From assembly GCA_964007475.1 (NCBI GenBank), contig OZ023274.1, forward strand, positions 97,659,322-97,723,321: 64,000 bases of DNA, given 5' to 3'. The notes beneath the pieces were generated by a model that was given only the letters and a program-made list of their open reading frames with translations, did no database searches and was not told the origin of the DNA. Within the stretch, counting starts at the first letter, position 1. Every line of letters begins with the position of its first letter. Shown here in pieces: positions 54,001-64,000 of the stretch. This stretch comes from Hybos culiciformis. Taxonomy: Eukaryota; Arthropoda; Insecta; Diptera; Hybotidae. The translations under genes were made by a program, and so were the position numbers.

Positions 54001-56455
54001 TAACTTCCGTTTCTCGTAACCCGTCTACATAAAACATTTTTGGGTGACCCTGAGGACCAATATAAACATATTAAGTACTATAAAATCTATAATAGCTTCA
54101 CATTCCTTATTTTAATTATATTAGTTAATGAAAATATGAAAGTATGTACTTGGGCTCTTATTTAGGTACTTACATTTTTATTTTTGTAACGACAGTTCGT
54201 ATTAAAATAATAAATATGCACAAAAAAAGAATTGTTTATATTCATTGATCTATATTTTATTATTATTAGACAAACATCAAAATTAGCAAGAAATTAAATA
54301 TATATTTTTAATTGACTTAACCTTGAACTGTATTGTTTAGAGTGAAAATGAAATAAAATGTACGTATACAACAATTAAAAAACAAAAAAAAAAAAATGTT
54401 TATGTGTACTTTTTAATTTCTCATCATATTTATTAAGTATGTGTGAACTGGGTACAGATTGCATAAAGATATATCCTAAAATCATAAAATTAAATTTGTT
54501 AAATACTTTATTATAAACTGTGTAACATGTTTAACTCAATTTGGTTGAAATTTTTAAACCTTCACTTTAATATTTAATGTATATATAGGTATATATATCT
54601 ATTAGCACCTACTTAGAAAAATTTGGTCGATTTTTGTAATGATCGCTTAATACTTTAAGATTATAAAAATTAAGTATTTGTTTATGCAAAAGGACGTAGG
54701 TATATTAGGTAACCCTGATATTATAAGAATAATTTTTTTTTCTAGTTTTTCTTTAATTTCTACTTTGTATTTATACTTAGTCTTACTATATCTAACATAA
54801 ATTCTTGTGGTTTTTTTTATTATAATTTATCTTAACCCACAAAACATATTATGCTGTTTGCACATTATTTCAATAATTTTTAATATTTTAAGAGAAAGTT
54901 AACAATATACCTATGTACATATAAATAAATATAAATAAGTTAGGTAACAGCAATTTAAAACAATAATAATAATAAAAATCAACTATAAGTAAGTATTGAT
55001 CAAAATTATTATTATTATTTATGAAAATTTTTCTGACCTTTAGAGAACACTCAAAATATTCATAAAAAATTCATATTTTGTCTACCTACAGATTTAAATA
55101 TGAAGAAGAATTTATTTACGACAAAGCGTTCTCATTTAATTGACTAAAATATATAATAAATTTAAATAAAATTAATAAAAATTAAAATTCATAAATTCTT
55201 ATTGAGTTTTTATTTTTAATTAAAAATAATAAAATGTATGCTTAGGAATATACCTAAGTGACTAAAAAAAGAGTCCATTCTTGAATAAATCAATTCGAAA
55301 ATTGAAATATTAAATATTTTTTTTGAAAGAAAATCCTCATATTAAATATGGATATTCAATTATTTTAATTTTATTTAAGTATCTTTTGGTATACTTCTTC
55401 TCCTGCAGAAAATGTGTGAACAAATCGTTAAACCTGACCTCATTCTTTTTCAACTATAGGTGCCTATTCATTCGTTAAGATTAATTTTACTAAAAGCACT
55501 TGGAACATAGGAAGGTATAATAAGGAGTGACAAGATTTAAAAAAAACAACCTAAACCTATTGTTATTGCTAAACCTCAAAATAATGTGCATAAAAAATGC
55601 ATAAAAAGTTAGGTTACATTAATAGGAAGGTAGTATAAAATTCTAAACTGTCCTTATCATAGATTTCCGCACATAACTAAGTAGGTAGTACCTACAACTA
55701 CAACTTAGGTACTAGAATGAACTTTTTGTTACTCTTAACCACATTTTATTGCAGATATTTTCAATAAGTTAATATAGTGAAATATGCCGGTACGGCATTT
55801 AAGTATTCAATATTCGGCATCTTAAATTGACATTTTAGTACCAAAAACTATTCACTTATATAAATTATATCTAAATAGGTACAGTACACAACACAGCATT
55901 CATTCAACTCCCCAAATAAACAGCAAAATCACAAAAGAAAAAAAAAGAAAGTAACTTATTACGTACCAATCTACATAATAAAGTTTCTACGTAAAACAAA
56001 AATGTTGGGATTTTTTTTTGTAAAAAATAAATACCAGTTTAATTTTCCTTTTTATTTTATTAAAAATAAATTAAATATTAAAAAAAAAAAAATTATTAAT
56101 TTAGTTACGTAAAAAACAAAAAAAATTACGTTTTCAAAATTAAAAAAAAAAAAAAAAAATCAATTCATCAAAAATAATATAAATTTATTTAAATAAAATA
56201 ATAAACACAACACACTACTTACTAAATTAATATTAATGTCGTTAAAATGTTAATTATTAAGCCGACAATAGTTATTAAATTTGGTGCAAGCCAGAGTGGT
56301 GTTTTTGAAACAAGAAAACACCACCACGGTTGTAAAAATGGATCTAATATGCTCGAACTCTGGCAAGAATATTTGTGTTCTGACAAACGTTTTAATTTAA
56401 TTGGCATTAATAAACGTTTTTCATTATTAAATAATAATTTATAAAACCATGCCAT
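42007..56455 (-). CDS. bbc: Choline/ethanolamine phosphotransferase, bb-in-a-boxcar homologue
   Basis: Minus-strand exons in transcript order: 56455-56223, 52472-52232, 51882-51724, one alternative exon (50420-50292, 48538-48407 or 46146-46009), 42979-42821, 42730-42566, 42195-42007. All frames close, giving 424, 425 or 427 aa, close to human CEPT1 (about 416 aa). The protein is a multi-pass ER/Golgi enzyme joining CDP-choline or CDP-ethanolamine to diacylglycerol, the last step of the Kennedy pathway. Exon 2 carries the family motif DG-KQ-AR-(8)-G-(3)-D-(3)-D as [17 protein letters not shown]. Exon 3 has [16 protein letters not shown], and exons 5-6 have KITNKLV and AHMTKSEM, which place it with CEPT1/CHPT1 rather than EPT1/SELENOI. 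The start ATG at 56455 aligns with the family N-terminus. CG-number proximity and synteny favour bbc over its fly paralogue CG33116, from memory. Intron 1 is 3.75 kb. Confidence 0.92.
42980..46008. other. bbc intron after cassette a
   Basis: About 3 kb of AT-rich intron between the last alternative exon and exon 5. It includes an almost pure A/T stretch (43860-44060). I searched both strands for a fourth GGxGKNGST-type exon and found none. Confidence 0.6.
43860..44060. repeat. Low-complexity AAT/TAATA tract
   Basis: About 200 bases made nearly only of A and T in AATAAT and ATAATATAAT units, inside a bbc intron. Microsatellite-like. Confidence 0.7.
46009..46146 (-). CDS. bbc: bbc alternative exon a (46 codons)
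   Basis: Phase-0 exon of 138 nt, acceptor TTAAAG and donor GTAAGAAA. It encodes a membrane segment ending [12 protein letters not shown]. It is the third of three equivalent exons in transcript order. Its 46-residue length and its start [14 protein letters not shown] are the most like the single vertebrate CEPT1 segment, so it may be the ancestral version. Its acceptor has the weakest pyrimidine tract of the three. Confidence 0.88.
46147..48406. other. bbc intron between alternative exons b and a
   Basis: 2.26 kb of AT-rich intron with no coding content seen. Confidence 0.6.
48407..48538 (-). CDS. bbc: bbc alternative exon b (44 codons)
   Basis: Phase-0 exon of 132 nt, acceptor AAATACAG after a long T tract and donor GTAAGAAT. 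It encodes an alternative membrane segment ending [12 protein letters not shown]. The N-terminal 30 residues share little with versions a or c beyond hydrophobic character, while the last 11 are nearly identical. Confidence 0.88.
48539..50291. other. bbc intron between alternative exons c and b
   Basis: 1.75 kb of AT-rich intron. A slightly GC-richer patch lies at 48820-48900 without a recognisable feature. Confidence 0.6.
50292..50420 (-). CDS. bbc: bbc alternative exon c (43 codons)
   Basis: Phase-0 exon of 129 nt, acceptor ATGTTAAG and donor GTAAGTTT. It encodes [13 protein letters not shown] and a hydrophobic run ending [12 protein letters not shown]. It is the first alternative exon in transcript order, 1.3 kb after constitutive exon 3. 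It is GC-richer than the flanking intron, as expected for selected coding sequence. No stop codon interrupts it. Confidence 0.88.
50421..51723. other. bbc intron between exon 3 and alternative exon c
   Basis: 1.3 kb of AT-rich intron with no other feature seen. If splice choice depends on a shared docking sequence, it would be expected here or in the intron after exon a. Confidence 0.5.
52473..56222. other. bbc intron 1
   Basis: 3.75-kb first coding intron, AT-rich. It contains a GC-richer island at 53808-54064 (listed as a finding) and no supported exon. Confidence 0.6.
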
Positions 56456-57128
56456 AATTTTTTATTTTCTTTTCTTTGTATTTTATTTAATTTTTTGTAT
56501 TTTTATTTTTTTGTTTTAACAATTTTTTTAACTTTCACACTTTTTTTTTTTTGTTTTTTCTTTATTTTCCCCAACTTTTTCTGGTTGTCTTGCTTGTCGT
56601 CTCGTAGTCGTTTCACCAAAAAAAAAAAAAAAAACACTTGCTTGCGATTTGCGAAAAAAAATAATTTTTTAATTTCTCTAATTCTAAAATTTATTAATTA
56701 TTTTTTTTTTATTCGATCAAGCTAAAATTATTGTAGAAAAAAAGCTATTTATTTTAACATAATTATTTAAAAAAAAAATACAATTTTTTTTTATTTCAAA
56801 AATGGTTAGAGATTAGAAATTTTTTTTTTTGTAAAAAATAAATTTATAGCTAAATTCTTTTATTTTTTAATAATTTTCCTTTTTTTCTTTTGGAAAGTTC
56901 ACAACTGTACAGAAAAATAAAAGTTCTGCAAAAAAAGAATGTCAAAGCAATGCTTACTTTTTGATGGCAAAAATAAATAATTTCTGCAAATAATTTTTTT
57001 TGATTTGAACATTCAGTGGTTCTCAATTTAATATATTCCTCGAAACACTGGTTCTAAAAAAAAAAAATATAAAATTATAAAAAAAAAATATAAAATTATA
57101 AAAAAAAGAATTTAATTTATTAGTTTGA
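56456..57128. promoter_or_regulatory. bbc: bbc 5' UTR and probable promoter region
   Basis: Sequence immediately upstream of the bbc ATG on the minus strand. A GC-richer block (56580-56650) with CGTCTC/CGTAGTCGT words stands out from poly-A/T surroundings and probably belongs to the 5' UTR or core promoter. No clear TATA box or initiator can be fixed by eye. Confidence 0.35.
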
Positions 57129-57132
57129 TTAA

Positions 57133-57524
57133 GAGGACTTGGTAGCTTGGTACCAGTTTGGATTTTTTGTCCCAAAATTTGATTGTAGAGCCGTTTTAGA
57201 TTATTTTAAAGTTTAATTTAAAAAAAACATTTCATTCACAACTTCAGGAATGTTTCATAGTTTAAAATGACATAAAACTTTTTAGAATCGGTTAAGGCTA
57301 AGTGCTCGAAATCTCTTCAAAACCATTTTGTGACACATAACAATGGTTTTGAAGAGATTTCGAGCACTTAGCCTTAATTCTAAAAAGTCTTATACCCTTT
57401 TAAAGTATGAAACAGTTCGGAGGTTGTGAATGAAATGTTTTTTCTAAATTTAACTATAAAATAATCTAAAACTGCTTTTCAAAAAAAAATTGGGACAAAA
57501 AATTCAAACTGGTACCAAGTCCCC
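57133..57524. mobile_element. 392-bp fold-back element flanked by TTAA
   Basis: The two halves are inverted copies of each other. The left end GAGGACTTGG and right end CCAAGTCCCC pair, the inner arms include GCTCGAAATCTCTTCAAAAC and its exact complement, and a loop of about 14 bases sits at 57328-57341. TTAA occurs directly outside both ends (57129-57132 and 57525-57528), as for piggyBac-type insertions. The left arm has an extra 8-base AGCTTGGT. There is no coding capacity, so this is a hairpin MITE. Family assignment to piggyBac rests only on TTAA. Confidence 0.8.
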
Positions 57525-57528
57525 TTAA

Positions 57529-60500
57529 CTAATATTATCTAAGAATTTTCCTTTAGTTTCTCGGACAAAGATAGTATTATCAAAATAACCGATTATTAAC
57601 ATAATATTAAAGTAAAATATCACAGTATTGTTGACATGTAATCGAGCACTGAACTTCAGATTGATTTGAACTGGGAATGTGTCTAATTCGCTTAATCCCT
57701 AAGTGTTCTTCTATTTTCGAGAAACAAGACTTACCTCTAAAGCATAAATTTACTATTTATTAAATTTAATAAATGAATCCTATTTATTTCATATTTCTAG
57801 ATTTACTAAAAGCAATTGTTATATAAAATAGAAAAATAATAATTAGTTCCGATTCTATTTAAATTTTTGCTTGATTCTAGTATTAAAATCAATCATCTGT
57901 GCAGTGAACAGGATAAATTTAATATTTCGATTTTCAAACCTTTTGCTTGCAGAGATAATCTTGATTTTAAAAATATGTAATTGGAATGGGACATTCATTG
58001 AGTATTCTATTTATTTGGTTAATACTTGCTGTGCTGGAAATTGACTATTATTATGGACTATTTAAGAAATTAATTTATATTAAGAACGTAAAGACAATTA
58101 TGAATTACGTTCATAATGGAACAATTTTCTTTGTCTAATTTAAACTTACTAATTTGTTAATTACAACTATAATTAAAATTTTTTACTCTTCAAATGAGGA
58201 AACATTTTTTTTTTTTTTTTGAGCTTTTCATACTATATTTTTATTTCATATTAATAAATTCTACATAAAATTATGCTTATATTTTATTTTTTTATTAAAA
58301 AAAACTGAAAAACATGTATTTTTTTTATTCCTTAATATTTATTATATATAATAAGAATAATAGTTATATTGGCAATTAATTATATGTATTTATAAAAATT
58401 ATTTATAAAAATTATTTATTAAACATATAAAATTTTAAAATATAAATTTTTAAATGTTTTTATTTTGATTCGAATTGAAATATACAAAAATTTATGATTA
58501 GGTTTTTCTTTTTTATCAATCATAGCTCTATATAAATATGTATAAAAATTAAATAAAAAAATTCCAAAAAATATTTCTTTATAAAATAAAATAAAAAATT
58601 TATATAAAAATTACCATAAAAATATTTTTTATAAAAAAAGTTATATTCAAAAAAAAAATACAGTGTTATTAGGTATTTTCTTTTTAATTTTTAGATTTGT
58701 GAAAAATATTTAAAATGTATTAGAAAAAAATAAATAAATAAGGTATATATCAAAGCAGGATAAATTGAGATTTTTATTCGTTTATTTTTGCACAACAAAT
58801 AACGATGAATTTTACTTCCATCTAGTTAGTTGTATAAATAATAAACATATGGCCAAACAAAATAACGAATTTTTCAAGTTATCAGAAAGTTATCAGTTTT
58901 CTGTTTTCGCCTATATATTTTTTATAAATATATTTATTCAATTACTTGCATGTAGCAAAAGTAACATAAAAAATTCATTAAAAAACAAAAATAATTTCTT
59001 TTAATGTATAGATAAATAGAAAAAAAAGGAAAAAGTCAAGACTTCTTATAGAAAAAAAAAACTATTATTGTTTTAGAATTGAATAAGTACGGATTTTTCA
59101 CCTGAAATATATTTTGTGATAATATTGTGAAAATATAATGAATTTTGCAATAATTTCACAACATAAGAATTGCAGCTTTCAACATACATTTTTCCTCATT
59201 ACTTTAAATCCTTAAATTTAAAATTTATTCTCTTTTTAGTTTTATCAAAGATTCCGTTGGTTTTCCACTTATAATTATTTTGTTTTTGTAAGCGATTAGG
59301 ATATAGGATAAACTGTGTCATATAATTAAATAAAAAAGAAAATATTTCGAAATATATACGAGTTAGTATTCATAAAATATTATATAATGAATTGAAAAAC
59401 TTAATTTATTTGAAGTAATATTTAACTTAATTATTACTACCACTTTATGAATAGGGGAACCTACAAAAATGTGAGTATGAGTGTTTAAAATAAAAATAAT
59501 CTGAGGAATTATTAAGAATTACCATCGATTCTAAAAATCATTATTATTCATTTATTAAAATTTAACGAAAAGAAAAAAAAGATTGTAGAATTATTGTACA
59601 ATTGTAGAATATGATGACACAACAAATAATTGCGACGAAAAAGGTTTTCAATCATTAATCGAGAAGAGTAATTTGTAGAATTAAGATAAGGTTTTCAAAT
59701 AATCAACATTAAATTGAAAATGGAATATGCATCAAATTTTTATGATCCGAGAGTAATTCATAATAACAAAATAAGTTTAGTTACATTTACAATTCAAATG
59801 CACTTGGAATTATTCGTAGCAATGAAGTTGAATTACAATTTTTCCCACAAATTTTTTTATTTTAAAACTTATTAATAATGCACGTCTCCGAAATATTTGG
59901 TGTTTTGAAGGTGGTTCCTTTTAATTAATTTTAAAATACAAAGTACTTAGATTTACATAAATATATTTTATTATATGCCATAATATAATATACCTTTTAA
60001 AAAATACATATTTTATTAATTTCATAATAAAGAATTATTAAAAATATACATTTCAGAACAAATTTTTTCTTTTTAAATTTTTCATTTAAATTGCAAATAT
60101 AATAGTAACAACTCAAAAACATCAAAAGTTTATATAATAAATAAAGCACATATACTCGTATAAAATGAAATCATATTAAAGTTCAATTAATTAATAGCGA
60201 TCATACAATATATTGTAACGTTCTTTACTCTTGAAATAAAAACGGAAAATTGTAATGCACACAGGACATAATACTTATTTGCAAGGTAGATAATTTAGCT
60301 TTCTACCAGATTTTAAACCACCAGCAAAAAAATAACTAATACAAATAGTTTTTATTTTCCTAATTACTAACGTTTTCCATTGTTATTATTCTATTTTTAA
60401 TCGAAATATTTCACTCGTATTCTAAGGTCTAAAGCACTCATGAATTGAACACCTTTGTTTTTAGTTGAAAAAAAAAAACCTTCATTAACTTCAAAGAAAA

Positions 60501-62554
60501 CCAAGAAAAAGCTTTAAAATTCGATATTAGTACTACAATATTATTAATATTTATTTGTTCATTGAAAGTTCAGTAAGTATTATGAACTTAAAATCAATGT
60601 TTCGTGGAAAAAGTTCAAAAAATTTACGGAAATGTAAAGGGCTTTTACTTTCATTAAAATGTACATCTTCATACGAATGTTATAAATAGTATTTACCTTT
60701 GAAGTTCCAATAACTACTCGTTTAATAAGGAAATTATGACACAATATGAAATGAAAATATAATATTTATATAAGCATTAGTAAAATTTGTTTACAGAAAT
60801 AAAAAATAATAACGAAACTACCTATTTCGAAATATTATAAAAAATAAAATTAAACTATACTGTATATAAGAAAAACCTTATAATATGGCAAATAAGATTC
60901 TAATAATTTTTTTTTTATGTTTCACAGATATTTTTATCTAGATTTTAGATATCTAGAAGATCATCATCAATAATAATTTTAAGAAATATTTTTATTATTG
61001 TTATCTTCAAAAGAGTTCCTGTATTAAGACTTTTTTTTTTAATAGTTAAGTTTGAGTAAAATTTTAAGGGAAACTAAATATATATGAAAATATCTTATTC
61101 TAGGAAACTGAATAAAAAAATAATAAAACATATTTAAATATTCGCGATAAAAAATATTGAATTATTCCAATGAAAACCTTTGACAAGAATCGATATTTTC
61201 TTCCCTACAAGTTTAGCAACTAAAATAATTTTATACCCTTGTATAAATTTCTATAAAAGCACCTACCAACTTTACGTTTTTCAAAATTGTTTATATATTC
61301 ATTATCATTATTGTATTTATTCATTATACGTACTTAATTAGAAAAAAATATATATAAACATGCACATATACATACTTTGTATTAGAAAATTATAAAAACT
61401 ATATTTAAAATTATAAAAATGTTGACATAGGGTCAGAATTCCTGCATTTTTTATTTCTTAAACAATAAAGCACACATGTTGTCCATGAACGATAAATCAA
61501 TTAAGATGAGTGAAAAGCATTTTTAATATTCAGTGATTTAGTCCATCTTTATAAAAAGAATATTCTTAATTAAAAGTCAAATTAATTGTTCTGATGCATC
61601 AACTTTTCTATAGAATGATTTGAGAAGAATACTCATTAAAAGCCAACAATTATATTACAAAATCAATTCGTAGTACTTTCTGCAGAAAACAGTAAATTGA
61701 AAATTTTAATTTTACGGGTGAAAATTGTAATTATATATGTGTGTATTATTCTGAATTTTAAAAGTAATTTATATATAATAGATTAGACGAAACAAAAACA
61801 AAAAAAATGTAATATAAATAATTTAAAATATAATTTCTAATACAAAGTAATATCTTAACATCTAATACAATTATTTAATTCTATGTATAAATCTGTTTTC
61901 ATTATGACTACTGATAATTTTTTTTTCATTTATGGTGTTTAATTTTTTCAATATTTTTATAATGTAATTATGCTTTTTCTTACTTAAAAAAGCGTTAATA
62001 AAAAATGCCATAATCTAAAATATAAAACTTAAAAAAGAAAAAAAAACATTTTAAAAATAAAATAAATGATTCCATGATTGCTTTTTTCTTTTATGTTAAA
62101 CTTTTTTATGTATTCTGTTTGCTTAAGAATTAAAATTTATGTTAAAGGATTAATTAGTATATGTTTGGAATAACGTTTCTGACTGAAGACATTGCTCATG
62201 TTCTTTTTAAACACACAAACCTTGTATTTAGTCTAACACAAAGAAAATATTTTCAAATAAAAACAAAAAATAATACGTTCAGTTTAATTATCATCTTACT
62301 ATTCCCAATAATATGTCCTGCCTCTCAAAAGAATATCATGTTATTAGATAAAGTTTATCAATAACTCCTAGAAAATAGGGAAGTTAGGAATAAAAACAAA
62401 AACTCTAGTAATTTATAATCGAAAACTCAAACAATTAATTCTTAACTTTTAATAATTCTGAAGCAAACAGTTATTTTCTCTTAAAAAACATTTTTTGTTA
62501 CAAATATATTAAAATAATTGTAAAAAAGTAAGACTTTCAATATTTTATTTTTTA
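57529..62554. other. Intergenic region between drk and bbc
   Basis: About 5 kb of AT-rich sequence upstream of bbc and downstream of drk, so it contains the drk 3' UTR at its right end. No exon or RNA gene is recognisable. Confidence 0.55.

Positions 62555-64000
<1,446 letters not shown>

Overview
The window is nuclear DNA of an insect, most likely a fly outside the drosophilids. It is strongly AT-rich, its genes have short exons with GT-AG introns, and it carries clear homologues of Drosophila arrow, bb-in-a-boxcar (bbc) and drk in one orientation. As far as I recall, these three genes lie close together on Drosophila chromosome arm 2R, which points to conserved dipteran microsynteny. Species cannot be named from the sequence.

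Layout: two tandem plus-strand SLC6-type amino-acid transporter genes (154-1799, 5' end cut by the window edge; 2822-5515, complete, 611 aa). Next, converging on them, is the minus-strand arrow/LRP5-6 Wnt co-receptor (7492-12679, all but the signal-peptide exon). About 29 kb (12680-42006) has no recognisable exon and must hold arrow's first exon and promoter. It also contains a small hAT-like element, a recent 290-bp tandem duplication, microsatellites and a Grainyhead-like palindrome. The minus-strand CDP-alcohol phosphotransferase gene bbc (42007-56455) follows, then a gene-free interval with a TTAA-flanked fold-back element (57133-57524), then the 3' two thirds of drk/Grb2 (62555-64000, minus strand, 5' end off the window).

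The most interesting finding is in bbc. Three phase-0 exons (46009-46146, 48407-48538, 50292-50420) lie in a row between the same two constitutive exons, and each encodes an alternative version of one 43-46 residue membrane segment ending in GGxGKNGSTxA. Any one of them gives a full-length CEPT/CHPT protein of 424-427 aa. This looks like a mutually exclusive exon cluster inside a phospholipid-synthesis enzyme.

The genes do not form an operon-like unit. arrow and drk are signalling components (Wnt co-receptor and RTK adaptor), bbc makes phosphatidylcholine/ethanolamine, and the SLC6 pair takes up amino acids. Exon structures were built by hand from splice sites and reading frame. Codon sums close exactly for every gene, which supports the models.
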